A stretch of DNA of 64,000 bases, taken from Acidobacteria bacterium Mor1 (GTDB taxonomy: Bacteria; Acidobacteriota; Polarisedimenticolia; Polarisedimenticolales; Polarisedimenticolaceae). This document shows, piece by piece, positions 18,203 to 26,778 of this stretch (position 1 is the stretch's first letter; every line of letters starts with the position of its first letter). The stretch spans positions 5,323,873-5,387,872 of the forward strand of contig CP011806.1 in the NCBI GenBank assembly GCA_001664505.1, in the 5' to 3' direction. Both the position numbers and the translations under genes were made by a program. A model generated the notes under the pieces. That model had not been told where the DNA came from and did not search any database. It worked only from the letters and a program-made list of their open reading frames with translations.

Positions 18203-19393
18203 CTACCAGCGGGTCTTGCGGTCTCTTACCCGCGGTTCGCGCTCTCCTCGCGGCATGTTCCCGAGCCTCGGCCGGTGCCGGACTTTCAGGCCCCGCTTCT
18301 TCAGCTTGATCCGGACCTTGCGCATCACCTCGTCCTGTTCCCAGCTCGGATCGAAGTGAATGCGGTAGTAGGCGCGGGCGTCGCGCATGACCGTGTCCCC
18401 GATGCCCAGCCGCCGGGAATCGACCAGGGCGAGCCCCCCGGTCAGGTCGGCCAGGGAGTGAAGGGTGTCGTGCAGGTCGGCATCCAACGTGCGGGAGCGC
18501 GTGCGCCCCTCCTCCGGTTGGGCATCCGGAGGGGCTATCCCGGGGACATCCACCGGATACAGGGTGAACCCGGTGCGGTTCGCCGCGTCGATCACCTGTT
18601 GGAAGATCCGCACCCCCTGACGATCGTCGACCACCGGGTTGTCGTTGCCGGCTCCGTAGACGAACCTCGACGGCGAGGCGGGCCAACCTCCGGACAGCAA
18701 GATCGCGACCTTGCGCCCCGGAGCGTCGGCGTAGTCCAGCAGGGAGTCGGTGACGGCGGTGGAGATGTTCTGAAGCCAGGAGACCAGCATCCGGCTACGG
18801 TCGTCGAGAGCGTGCGGGTTGTTCGGACTGCTGCGGATGCCGAGCCGTCCGGGGGCAGGGTTGCCGCGGGTCATCTCGACGCCGGTGAGGATCCCCTCGG
18901 CCGGCCGGGTCCTGGCGTTCTGCAGGAGATCCGGCAGGTTCTCCGGGGTCACCCAATCGCTCAGCGCCTCGGTCATGCCGCCGTCGAAAGCCACGACCGC
19001 CACCCGGTCCTCGGTTCCCAGGGACTCCAGCTGGGATTCCAACCGGTCCAGTATTCGGTCGCGTTCCCGGCGCCGGTTGAAGTGCTCGTCGATGAAGATC
19101 AGCACGTGGACGCCCGCTTCGGACCGCGCCTGGGCATCCTCCGAACCGGCGGCGACAGCGAGCCTGCCGTCACGAATCTCCTGAACGGCGGTCACGGCGT
19201 AGTCGCGCTTGCCGATCTTCAGCTCGAAGTCTTCAGCGCTCAGGCCGGAGACCGGGTTGCCCTTCTTGTCGGTGACCACCACCTCGATGGCGCCGGGTCG
19301 TCCGTCGGCCCGGTTGGCGCCGGAGTCCGACGCCAGGGACACGGTCAGGGAGAGTGCTGAGGCCGTGGCGAGTGTCAGCATCCATCGGATCAA
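18203..19393 (-). CDS. VWFA-domain secreted protein (acidobacterial type), second of a pair
   Basis: A 396-residue protein. Translation probably starts at TTG 19393, with GGGAGG just upstream, only 2 bases after the stop of its paralogue. A signal peptide (about 1-22) is followed by a short beta domain typical of this group (IEVVVTDKKGNPVSGLSAEDFELKIGKRDY) and a von Willebrand A-like domain (VHVLIFIDEHFNRRRERDRILDRL) in which the usual DxSxS MIDAS is only partly kept (FIDEHFN). Later LLSGGWPASPS and FTLYPVDVPG are shared with the neighbour. The C terminus is basic with Arg-rich segments. These proteins are abundant in Acidobacteriota. The function is unproven, probably adhesion or scaffolding in the periplasm or at the surface. 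Confidence 0.85.
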   Translation of the reverse strand: MIRWMLTLATASALSLTVSLASDSGANRADGRPGAIEVVVTDKKGNPVSGLSAEDFELKIGKRDYAVTAVQEIRDGRLAVAAGSEDAQARSEAGVHVLIFIDEHFNRRRERDRILDRLESQLESLGTEDRVAVVAFDGGMTEALSDWVTPENLPDLLQNARTRPAEGILTGVEMTRGNPAPGRLGIRSSPNNPHALDDRSRMLVSWLQNISTAVTDSLLDYADAPGRKVAILLSGGWPASPSRFVYGAGNDNPVVDDRQGVRIFQQVIDAANRTGFTLYPVDVPGIAPPDAQPEEGRTRSRTLDADLHDTLHSLADLTGGLALVDSRRLGIGDTVMRDARAYYRIHFDPSWEQDEVMRKVRIKLKKRGLKVRHRPRLGNMPRGEREPRVRDRKTRW

Positions 19394-19395
19394 GA

Positions 19396-20925
19396 CTACC
19401 TCCCGCGCTTCTTGCTCCTGGGGTCGATGGAAGTGCGCGCCACGAAGAGCGCATCTCCCACGGTATCGTGAAGGGTCAGGATCAGCCGCTGCTGTCTGGA
19501 GCGCAGTTCGATCTCGGTGGAAAAGGTCGATTCCGCGCCGGGATCCGGAAGGGCCGGGCCGTTGATCACCACCGGAATCGGAGCGATGTCATTGCGGTCT
19601 CCGCGATTGTCCAGCACGGCGACCCGGAGTTCGAGCAGCGCTTGATGCCCCTCGGGGCCCGGAAGCATCACGACCTGGTCCATCGGGATCTGCATGTCCA
19701 CCGTCACCCGTGTGCGCCGCTTGACCTTGCGGGGTTCGCCGAACCGAGCTTCGAGCGGTAGGGCGCCCGGGACCCGGTCGAACATCAACGCCGCCTCGGC
19801 CATGATCGTGCGCTCCGTGCTCTTGGACCGGTCGATGAAGTCCCGGCGTGTCCGAACCTCGAGCCCCGGCCGAAGCACCTCCAGTTTCACCCGGTGAAGC
19901 TGGTTGTCCTGCTTCCAGTCCGGGGTGAAACCGATCCAGTAGTACGAGCGAGTATCTTCGATCGCCTTGCGTCCCGAGGCGAGGCGGGCCCCATCGAGCA
20001 GGGCCTTGCCACCGGTCCGCTCTGCCAGGGTCGCCAGGGTGTCGTGGGGCGCCAGGTCGATGACCGGGACCGACGGATCCCGGTTGTCGGCGCTGGTCAT
20101 TGCCGACGCCCGGCCGGGAAGGTCCACCGGGTAGAGGGTGTAGCCCAGAAGGTTGGCGGTGTCTCCGACGGTCTCCACGGCTTGCCGCCCGGCGATGTGG
20201 AAGCGGCCGCCGACCGGCCACCCTCCGGACAGCAGCAGAGCCGCCTTGCGGCCCCTGGGTTCGGAGAAGCTCCGCAGGGTCGAGCGCAGCGCCGTCCAGA
20301 GATCGTCAAGCAGACGCAGCCGCTCTACCCGGCCGACGTTCTCGGTGCCGCCGAGGCTGCGCAGGCGCGCCTGGGTGGCGAGTCCGTAGGATTTCCGTTT
20401 CTTGGCCTGATTGAAGGCCTCGTCGATCGCGCCGGAGATCGGCTGCCAGTCGGCGATCATTTCTACCGTACGCCCGTCGTAGGCGACGAGAGCGACTCGG
20501 TCGTCAGGCTTCAGCTCCCGGAACTGTTCGAGCAGCCGGTCGAGCACCAGGTTCCGGTCCCGGTGGATCCCGAACATGTCGTCGATGAATACCAGGTAGT
20601 GGGTCGGGACCGGAGCTCCTTCGGGAGCGCCCGGTGCGCCGGCCACATCGCTGCGTTCGGTGATGTCGAGCGCGATCCCGTCGTGGATCTCGCTGAAGTA
20701 TTTGATCGGGATGATGTTCCCGCCGACGCGGAGCTGAAAGTCTTCGGGACCCAGGCCCTGAACCCGGTTGCCCTGTTTATCGACGACGACGGCCTCGAGA
20801 TTGACCGACCGGACCTCGAGTTTTTCCGTCAGACCGCTGCGCTTGGGGTCTTGCGCCCAGGAGATCCCCGGGAGTGCAGTCGCGCAGAGAAGTAGCGGTA
20901 GCAGCAGGCGGATAAGCGAAGTCAC
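19396..20925 (-). CDS. VWFA-domain secreted protein (acidobacterial type), first of a pair
   Basis: A 509-residue paralogue of the next gene downstream, with a GTG start. The signal peptide MTSLIRLLLPLLLCATALPGISWAQ is clear. It has the same opening beta domain (NLEAVVVDKQGNRVQGLGPEDFQLRVGG), a VWFA-like domain starting THYLVFIDDMFGIHRDRNLVLDRL, an AALLLSGGWPVGG strand and YTLYPVDLPGRAS. It then extends about 110 residues further, with a beta-rich C-terminal module (RTRVTVDMQIPMDQ, ELRVAVLDNRGD, STEIELRSRQQRLILTLHD) that the shorter copy lacks. The 2-base intergenic spacing marks a two-gene operon created by tandem duplication. Confidence 0.86.
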   Translation of the reverse strand: MTSLIRLLLPLLLCATALPGISWAQDPKRSGLTEKLEVRSVNLEAVVVDKQGNRVQGLGPEDFQLRVGGNIIPIKYFSEIHDGIALDITERSDVAGAPGAPEGAPVPTHYLVFIDDMFGIHRDRNLVLDRLLEQFRELKPDDRVALVAYDGRTVEMIADWQPISGAIDEAFNQAKKRKSYGLATQARLRSLGGTENVGRVERLRLLDDLWTALRSTLRSFSEPRGRKAALLLSGGWPVGGRFHIAGRQAVETVGDTANLLGYTLYPVDLPGRASAMTSADNRDPSVPVIDLAPHDTLATLAERTGGKALLDGARLASGRKAIEDTRSYYWIGFTPDWKQDNQLHRVKLEVLRPGLEVRTRRDFIDRSKSTERTIMAEAALMFDRVPGALPLEARFGEPRKVKRRTRVTVDMQIPMDQVVMLPGPEGHQALLELRVAVLDNRGDRNDIAPIPVVINGPALPDPGAESTFSTEIELRSRQQRLILTLHDTVGDALFVARTSIDPRSKKRGR

Positions 20926-20985
20926 GGTGCCCCCCGAAGCCGGGGAAAATCCCGGCGCTCCCCTCGATTTGACCCAGCTTAACGG

Positions 20986-21015
20986 GGGTGGCGGGCGGCG
21001 GCAATCCCGCCACCC
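20986..21015 (-). terminator. Strong stem-loop downstream of the metzincin gene
   Basis: GGGTGGCGGG (20986-20995) and CCCGCCACCC (21006-21015) form a perfect 10-base-pair stem with a 10-base loop, 14 bases beyond the stop of the minus-strand gene ending at 21029. No T-run follows, so it is a GC-rich stem-type terminator or mRNA 3'-end stabiliser. Confidence 0.6.
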
Positions 21016-21028
21016 GCCAATTTGGGCA

Positions 21029-23617
21029 TCAGGGGCAGACCGTGGCGTCCTGGGTCGCCACGCAAACCGACGTCGAGACCGGCCGCTCGCTGCCCGAGGA
21101 GTCGGGGCCGTAGCTGCCCTCGGCGGTCGTCGAGGTCGGGACCACCAGGTAGTAGCGGCTGCCCGCGCCGGGGACCAGGCCGCTGAACGAGGTCGCGCCG
21201 GCGGTGGTGCACTCGGTCGCCGTGTGGCTGTAGTAGGAGCCGATCACGCCCTCGTGAATCGTGTAGTCGCTGGCGCCAACGCCGCAGCTGGCGCCCCAGC
21301 TCAGATCGAGCCACGCGGGGTTGGCGTTCTTGTCCACCTGCAGCGAGGCGATCTCACCCGGGATGCCCGCGGCCGCATCGGCGGCGACCAGTAGCGAGTA
21401 GTCCTCGACCTGGCCGAACTCGATGTTCTCGCACGGCGAGCTGATCGAGGAGAAGTCCGAGAGGACGCGCATGCGCAACGCGGTTTCGCGTACGGCGCTG
21501 GTCGGCACGCTGATGCTGCCGCTGTGGTTCTCCAGCATGTTGATCGATTCGAAGGCCAGCTCGCCGGCCTCGAGGATGCCGTCATTGTCCCAGTCGACGT
21601 AGACCCGCACGTTCTCGTTGTTCGAGGGGCCGGTGGTCACCGAGATCGGGTAGCTCTGGCCGGCTTCGAGGCCGGCCATGTCGCTGCAGGTGAAGTTCTC
21701 CTGCAGGGGATCCCCCTCGGTGTTGGTATCGGTGGTCTTGTTCAGGCCGGCCAGGGTCACGTTGATCAGGCCGATGCGGCAGCAGTTGTTGTGACCGGCG
21801 AAGGTCGGGTTGCAAGAAGCGCTGACCGGGGCGTCGGCTACGGCGATGAAGTTGTCCTTGGTCTCGGTGCTGCCGCCGTTCTCGTCGGTCGCCTGCAGCG
21901 AAACCGTGTAGAGGCCCTGGGAGGTGTAGTTGTGAGCGGGGTTGCGGACCGTGGAGCTACCGCTGTCTCCGAAGTTCCAAAGCCAGCTGTTGGGGCCGTT
22001 GGTCGAGAGATCGGTGAAGTTGACCGTGGCCGAGCTGCCGCAGTTCATCGTCGGCGCAGCGGTGAAATCAGGCACCGGCGGGTCGACGCAGCTGTAGTTC
22101 TGCATGCCGGATTGGCCGCAGCCGCTGAAACCCGAGGAGTGGTTGACGATATCGGCCCCGCCCTGAACGTCGGCGGTGGACAGGTTGCGGCTGGTCGTGC
22201 CCTGGGTCAGCGAGAAGTACATCACGTCACTGGTGTCGTTGATGTGGTTGTGCTGGACGTGGTGCCCCAGCTCGTGGAGAGCCACCGAGTAGAAGTCGCT
22301 GTCGAAGATGCCGATACCGCCGGGGCTGGCGCCGTAGTACCAGTTGACTCCGTCGGTGCCGTTGCGCCGGAACACGATGTCCATGCCGGTCACCCGCCAG
22401 GTGTCGCCGCCGCAACTCGAGAAGTAGCTGGTGGCGCGGCCGAGCACTCCCGAGGGCAGCGCGGTGGTGTCGCTGTCGAACGCGGCAATGTTGACGCCGT
22501 CGTCGACCGGTGCGGCGATAGTCGTAGTGCCGTCCACATCGACGTTCCAGTCGGAGCTGCAGTTCCAGTCGGAGATCGCGTCCTCGAATCGGGCGGTGGC
22601 GTCGGGGATCGTGGTGATGTCGACGCCGTTGTTGGCGGTGCTGGTGGAGTACTTGTAAGTCACGCCGCCGCGGCCGTTGAGGTCCAGCGTCTTGATCCGG
22701 TAGATCTGGCCGCCGCTATTGATCGAGTTGAGGCCGTACTGGATGGTCAGATCCGACGAGGACTGGAAGTCCTGGCCCGAGGAGTTGCGCACGATGATGC
22801 GGCCCGTTCCGGCGCTGACGCCGTTGACCCGGGAGGGCACCAGGACCTGAATCTGGGTGTTGCTCCACGAGACCACGTGCTCCGGGTCGATCGAGCCGAA
22901 ACTCCCGCCCTGGCCGTCGTCGGCGTCGTCGAAGAAGACCGTGGCGGGCCCGGTGTTGGTGCCGAAGTTGTTGCCGTTGATCGTCAGGACTTCGAGGACG
23001 CCCGCACGGACGGTGGTCGGCGTGAAGTTGGTGATCGTTTCGAGGTTCGCAGAACTTCCCGGAGCGGTCTGCTCCAGGTGAGCCGGCACGAAGGGGGCGA
23101 TCTCGGTCAACGGGGCGCCTGTTTGTTCGCGCACCACATCGAACAGTTCGCTCGCCACGTCCCGGTAGGTGTGGAACGGATCTTGCGCCTGACCGTCGGA
23201 CAGGTACTGCACGAAGCTCTGGACGCTGGCCTCCGGGACATAGGCTCGTTCGAGCCCTGCGTAGGCTTTCCTGGAGGTGAGAAAGAAGAGCCCGGCGGCC
23301 CCCGCATGGAGGTCCAGCGACGGGTGGACCACGTGAAGGGACCCGTCGAACTCTCCGCCGGGGGTGACCACGGTCAGGTCGCGCAGGGTATCCAGCGGGC
23401 TCGCATCCAGCTTCAGCGCCTTGGACACGGCGAGGCGGTGGGCGGTGTAGATCAGGCCGTCGTCTTCGTTGCGGAAGGGGGTGGATTCCACTACCCGCGC
23501 TTCGACGATGAGCGAGGCCTGTTCGATCCGCTGGTCAAGCGGAACCTCGCGGATCATGCCGAAGCTGGAGACGAAGGACAGAGACAGAAAGGCGGTCAGC
23601 AGGATTCGTTGACGCAT
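21029..23617 (-). CDS. Secreted metzincin-type metalloprotease with IPT/TIG, PKD and GEVED domains
   Basis: An 862-residue exported protein with signal peptide MRQRILLTAFLSLSFVSSFG. Domains in order: an N-terminal propeptide-like region; IPT/TIG (about 195-290, TPTTVRAGVLEVLTINGNNFG); a matrixin-like catalytic domain with HELGHHVQHNH near 448-458, that is HExxHxxxxxH with Gln where metzincins usually have Gly, and a Met-turn-like DVMYFS after it; a PKD domain (VNFTDLSTNGPNSWLWNFGD); a GEVED domain (VYVDWDNDGILEAGELAF and FGQVEDYSLLV); and an Fn3-like end (PAWLDLSWGASCG). Paired cysteines are frequent after residue 500, which fits extracellular folding. It should degrade extracellular protein. 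Specificity is unknown. Confidence 0.9.
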   Translation of the reverse strand: MRQRILLTAFLSLSFVSSFGMIREVPLDQRIEQASLIVEARVVESTPFRNEDDGLIYTAHRLAVSKALKLDASPLDTLRDLTVVTPGGEFDGSLHVVHPSLDLHAGAAGLFFLTSRKAYAGLERAYVPEASVQSFVQYLSDGQAQDPFHTYRDVASELFDVVREQTGAPLTEIAPFVPAHLEQTAPGSSANLETITNFTPTTVRAGVLEVLTINGNNFGTNTGPATVFFDDADDGQGGSFGSIDPEHVVSWSNTQIQVLVPSRVNGVSAGTGRIIVRNSSGQDFQSSSDLTIQYGLNSINSGGQIYRIKTLDLNGRGGVTYKYSTSTANNGVDITTIPDATARFEDAISDWNCSSDWNVDVDGTTTIAAPVDDGVNIAAFDSDTTALPSGVLGRATSYFSSCGGDTWRVTGMDIVFRRNGTDGVNWYYGASPGGIGIFDSDFYSVALHELGHHVQHNHINDTSDVMYFSLTQGTTSRNLSTADVQGGADIVNHSSGFSGCGQSGMQNYSCVDPPVPDFTAAPTMNCGSSATVNFTDLSTNGPNSWLWNFGDSGSSTVRNPAHNYTSQGLYTVSLQATDENGGSTETKDNFIAVADAPVSASCNPTFAGHNNCCRIGLINVTLAGLNKTTDTNTEGDPLQENFTCSDMAGLEAGQSYPISVTTGPSNNENVRVYVDWDNDGILEAGELAFESINMLENHSGSISVPTSAVRETALRMRVLSDFSSISSPCENIEFGQVEDYSLLVAADAAAGIPGEIASLQVDKNANPAWLDLSWGASCGVGASDYTIHEGVIGSYYSHTATECTTAGATSFSGLVPGAGSRYYLVVPTSTTAEGSYGPDSSGSERPVSTSVCVATQDATVCP

Positions 23618-23723
23618 CAGACTCCCCCGAGAGCTCAGACGTAGCGTTCCGGATCAGCTTATCCGATCTGACGTTACGTCGAGTTCACCGGGGAGGCCGT
23701 GGGGAAGTAACGCATCCGGCCTC

Positions 23724-23757
23724 AAAAAAACGAAGGGCCGGTTTCAGGGGCCTGAAC
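23724..23757 (-). terminator. Possible terminator of the redoxin gene
   Basis: Reading the minus strand leftward, a dyad containing TTCAGG and CCTGAA (23743-23756) and a GGCC-rich stretch precede a run of seven T (A-run 23724-23730 on plus), about 70 to 100 bases past the stop at 23825. The stem is imperfect, so this is tentative. Confidence 0.35.
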
Positions 23758-23824
23758 GAGAGGTTCCCGCGACCAAACGGATGCGGCAGGTTGCGTTATT
23801 TTCGTTGCCGTCGCGGCGGGCGTT

Positions 23825-24409
23825 CTATTTCGGTCCGGCCTCCGGGCCGGGCTCGGCCAGCAACTGGTCGATGACCCGTTCGGCGGCAGCGGGGTCAAAG
23901 CCGCCGAAGCGAGTCCAGCGCAGACGGCCCTGCTTGTCCACGATGACGACCTGGGGCGTTCCCCGGGTGCGGTAGCGCTTCATCGTCAGAGGGGTCTCGT
24001 CGTCGTCGGGACCGTAGGCGTCGATCCCCACCGAATGGGTCAACTGGTGATCGGCGAGGTAGTCGCGCAGGCGGGTCACGGTCTGGTGCCCGTGACCCTC
24101 GAACACGCTGTGGATCGAGACGAGCCGGATGTCGTCCCGTTCTCCGTAGAGCCTGTCCCAGCGCCGGAACAGGGGACGGGAGAACCTGGTGCAGCCGGGG
24201 CACCAGAGCTGGAAGAACTCGATCAAGACCACCCGGCCGCGGTTGTCCTCCAGGCTCCCGGGGTCGCCGTTGAGCCACTCGGACACTTCCCACTCCGGGG
24301 CGGGGACCGGCGCCGCCGGCCGGGTCGCGGCTCCGTAAGCCGTTCCGCCGAGAACGAGAGTCAGGATGAACATCGCCGGGGCCGTTACGTATCGGGTCGA
24401 AGGTCGCAT
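23825..24409 (-). CDS. Secreted thioredoxin-like (TlpA/redoxin-type) protein
   Basis: A 194-residue protein. The ATG at 24409 has GGAGA upstream and begins a signal peptide or membrane anchor (MFILTLVLGGTAYGAA). The thioredoxin fold starts near residue 58 (GRVVLIEFFQLWCPGCTRF) with the redox pair CPGC at 70-73. It continues with a TlpA/AhpC-type insert (VSIHSVFEGHG), the ThiF-like GIDAYGP segment, the cis-proline strand RTRGTPQVVIVDKQGRLRW and a final Gly-rich helix. The protein is probably periplasmic, either a reductant for cytochrome or copper-protein cysteines or a general thiol-disulphide exchanger. It is a canonical Cys enzyme, in contrast to the selenoprotein redoxin at 54477-55226. 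Confidence 0.87.
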   Translation of the reverse strand: MRPSTRYVTAPAMFILTLVLGGTAYGAATRPAAPVPAPEWEVSEWLNGDPGSLEDNRGRVVLIEFFQLWCPGCTRFSRPLFRRWDRLYGERDDIRLVSIHSVFEGHGHQTVTRLRDYLADHQLTHSVGIDAYGPDDDETPLTMKRYRTRGTPQVVIVDKQGRLRWTRFGGFDPAAAERVIDQLLAEPGPEAGPK

Positions 24410-24521
24410 GCTGGAGTCTCCGTGGTGGACAGGGTCGTCAACAGCCTGATCCGGCGCTTCATTCCCGGGGCCCCGCCTCGATTCGACGAGCAAAGGGTCG
24501 CCGTTGCGCCATAATCGAAGC

Positions 24522-25370
24522 ATGTCGATCCTGGGCAGCCTGGAACCGGCCTTCGCCTACCAGTCGGGCGGGGTGCTGCTGCATACCCGCCGGGTGGGGC
24601 GCGGCCCACGGGTGGTGCTGCTTCACGGAGGCCCGGGGCTGGACCACCACGTCATGCTGCCGTTGGCGCTGCCCCTGGCCGAGCGATTCGAGGTCTGGAT
24701 CCCGGATCTTCCCGGCCACGGCCATTCGCATGAGGGGGACGGTGGACTGCCGGATCTCACCAGCCTCGTCGAGCGGACCACTCGCTGGGTGGCGGATCTG
24801 GAGCCTGCCCCCGACCTGCTGATCGGCCACTCCCTGGGAGCGTGGTTGGTGCGCAGCATGGTCGCCCGTTGCCGTTCGCGGCCCCGGGCGGCGGTGTTGA
24901 TGGCGCCGCCGGTTCCCGAACCCGAGGCGATGGACATGCGCCGTGCCCGCTCCTGGGCCGGGGCGCGGCGGGGGCGCCGCCCGGCCCGTGGCGGGGAACT
25001 GGCCCGGGAGTTCCTGGAAGTCTGCGGCGCCGAGGTCGACGGCGAGTTGTCGCCGGCATTCGTCGAGTCGATTCGCAGCTCCCGGTTGCGAGACGCGACC
25101 TCGTACACCGCGCTGCTGGGCCAGTTCCGGCGCGCGCTGCGAGAACCGCTGTCGCCCTGGAAGGGGGAGTGTCCGGTGTTGCTTCTGACTGGGGATGCCG
25201 ACTCCCTCTGTAGCCGGAAACAGGTCGAGGGGCTCGCGGCGATCACGCCGGCCTCGGCGGTGCGGTTCGTCTCCGGTGCGGGACACGTGCTGTTTTCGGC
25301 AGACGTGGATCCGGTGGTCGGGCCGATCGTCGACTTCTGGGAGCGGACTCAGCGCTCGAAGATGAAGTAG
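24522..25370 (+). CDS. Alpha/beta-hydrolase
   Basis: A 282-residue alpha/beta-hydrolase fold enzyme. The oxyanion-hole motif HGGPG is at 35-39, the DLPGHGHS strand-turn near 62, and the nucleophile elbow GHSLG at 102-106 (Ser104). LLTGDADSLC probably supplies the acidic residue and GAGHVLF the catalytic His near the C terminus. The HGGPG form is shared with prolyl iminopeptidase-like and esterase members, so the substrate is unclear. A cap region rich in Arg (ARRGRRPARGGELARE) lies at about 148-170. The start could also be the TTG at 24504. The 3' end overlaps the convergent methyltransferase by 22 bases. Confidence 0.85.
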   Translation: MSILGSLEPAFAYQSGGVLLHTRRVGRGPRVVLLHGGPGLDHHVMLPLALPLAERFEVWIPDLPGHGHSHEGDGGLPDLTSLVERTTRWVADLEPAPDLLIGHSLGAWLVRSMVARCRSRPRAAVLMAPPVPEPEAMDMRRARSWAGARRGRRPARGGELAREFLEVCGAEVDGELSPAFVESIRSSRLRDATSYTALLGQFRRALREPLSPWKGECPVLLLTGDADSLCSRKQVEGLAAITPASAVRFVSGAGHVLFSADVDPVVGPIVDFWERTQRSKMK

Positions 25371-26128
25371 ATCCAGGGGACCTCGACCTGCTGGTCGGCA
25401 TCGATCCGCCGGCGCACCCGCTCCAGCAGCCGGTCGCGACCGATCTCGTCGAGATGTTCGGTCAGGGGACCGATCATCGCCGGGATCGACATCAGCTCGA
25501 AGAGCTCCCCCTGATTTGCCTCGTAGACCAGTCGACGGGCCTCGAGCAGGCGGAAGCCGCTTTCGGAGCCCCGGGTGCGCAGATGCTCGGGATCGACCAG
25601 CGTCGGTTGGCCGCCGAAGCTGCGCCCGGACTCCCGTTCGATCTCGGTGATCAGCGCGGCCTGGATCGGGTGAATCGTCGACGTCTCGCCCTGCACCCGC
25701 TCGGCGGGGACGTTGAAGACGAAGCGGCTGCCCTCCGGCGCGTGCGAGGCCAGGGCCCGGAAGACGGCTCCTGCCGAGGGGAACTGCCAGAACGCTGCGC
25801 AGCAGACCACTCGCTGGAACGGCCCCGGCAGGCCCTCCAGTTCCGAGGCGGGGGTGCGGACGAAGCTTGCCCGGGGGTCGTGGACGTTGGCCTGGGCGAC
25901 CCGGATCATCGCCTCGGAGGCGTCGATGCCGACGATTTCGGCCCGGGCGGGCATGGCCCGCAGGCAGGCCAGCACCGTGGCGCCGGTACCGCAGGCCAGG
26001 TCGAGGATGTGGTCGGCCTGCTCCAGCTCGGCCAGCTCGACCAGGCGCCGGTTGAGCCATTCGTAGACCGAACGTTCGCGAACGAACAGGTCGTAGATCT
26101 CGGCGTTGAGCGCGGAGTTCCAATCCAT
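25349..26128 (-). CDS. Class I SAM-dependent methyltransferase
   Basis: A 259-residue methyltransferase of the Rossmann type. Motif I ILDLACGTGA at 41-50 binds S-adenosylmethionine, the acidic end of strand 2 is VGIDASEAMI, and motif IV lies in VVCCAAFWQFPSAGAVF. The opening region (LNAEIYDLFVRERSVYEWLNRRL) is a helical lid typical of UbiE/type-11-like members. The C-terminal part is Arg/Glu-rich with LERVRRRIDADQQV. No substrate-specific signature is recognised. It is convergent with the preceding hydrolase, so the two are not one operon. Confidence 0.87.
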   Translation of the reverse strand: MDWNSALNAEIYDLFVRERSVYEWLNRRLVELAELEQADHILDLACGTGATVLACLRAMPARAEIVGIDASEAMIRVAQANVHDPRASFVRTPASELEGLPGPFQRVVCCAAFWQFPSAGAVFRALASHAPEGSRFVFNVPAERVQGETSTIHPIQAALITEIERESGRSFGGQPTLVDPEHLRTRGSESGFRLLEARRLVYEANQGELFELMSIPAMIGPLTEHLDEIGRDRLLERVRRRIDADQQVEVPWIYFIFER

Positions 26129-26202
26129 GGGGCGGATGTTAGCAATCCGGCCGGGGGAGGCACAACGGGCGTGGGCGCGGTGCCGGGATCGGGCGGCGTT
26201 GC

Positions 26203-26625
26203 CTAGTCGACGTGCTGGCGCCTCTTCTCGGCGACCCCCTGGGCCACGATCTCCCGCAGCACGTCCAGGTCCACGTCGGACAGCCGCTTGACGTAGAGGC
26301 AGGCCTTGCCGGTGGAATGCTTGCCCAGCTTCTTCAGCAGGTGGATCTTGCCGCCGCCGAACCCGCTCATCACGTAGAGCGTCAGCGCCTGCTTGCGCGG
26401 CGAGAAACCGGTGAGCATCCAGTCACCTTCCTGCCCGCTGGCGTAGCGGTAGTGGTAGCTGCCGAAACCGATGATCGAAGCGCCCCACATCATCGGTGGT
26501 TCGCCGGTGATCTCCTGCATCATCTCGAGCAGGGTGAAGCTATCGGCCCGCTTCTGCTCGTCGGCCACCGTCTTCAGGAACGCCTTGACGTTTCCGGGAT
26601 TGCGCTTGGTCTTGAGTCCGCCCAT
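26203..26625 (-). CDS. DUF1801 domain protein
   Basis: A 140-residue cytoplasmic protein of the DUF1801 (YdhG-like) family. The ATG at 26625 has GGAGGATCCCG directly before it, the best start in this stretch. Family features visible are PMMWGASIIGFGSYHYRY at about 47-64, the GFSPRKQALTLYVM strand and GKHSTGKACLYVKRLSDVDL near the C terminus. The domain is a small alpha/beta sandwich of unknown biochemical role, seen across bacteria. It lies 74 bases downstream of the methyltransferase start on the same strand, but with its own signals. Confidence 0.85.
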   Translation of the reverse strand: MGGLKTKRNPGNVKAFLKTVADEQKRADSFTLLEMMQEITGEPPMMWGASIIGFGSYHYRYASGQEGDWMLTGFSPRKQALTLYVMSGFGGGKIHLLKKLGKHSTGKACLYVKRLSDVDLDVLREIVAQGVAEKRRQHVD

Positions 26626-26683
26626 CGGGATCCTCCATGCCGTGAGGCGCGAGTATAGCCGCATGGAGGGGGCCGGGTGGGAC

Positions 26684-26717
26684 CCGTGGCGGGTATGGTC
26701 GAGCCCCGCCGCCACGG
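26684..26717 (-). terminator. Stem-loop downstream of the small secreted protein gene
   Basis: CCGTGGCGG (26684-26692) and CCGCCACGG (26709-26717) make a 9-base-pair stem with a 16-base loop, 62 bases past the stop at 26779 on the minus strand. There is no T-run. It is a plausible 3'-end hairpin, not proven to terminate. Confidence 0.4.
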
Positions 26718-26778
26718 TGTCCGTTCATGCGCTGCGCCGGGGGACGCGACAGCGCGTGAGAAGTCGCGTCAAACGGGG

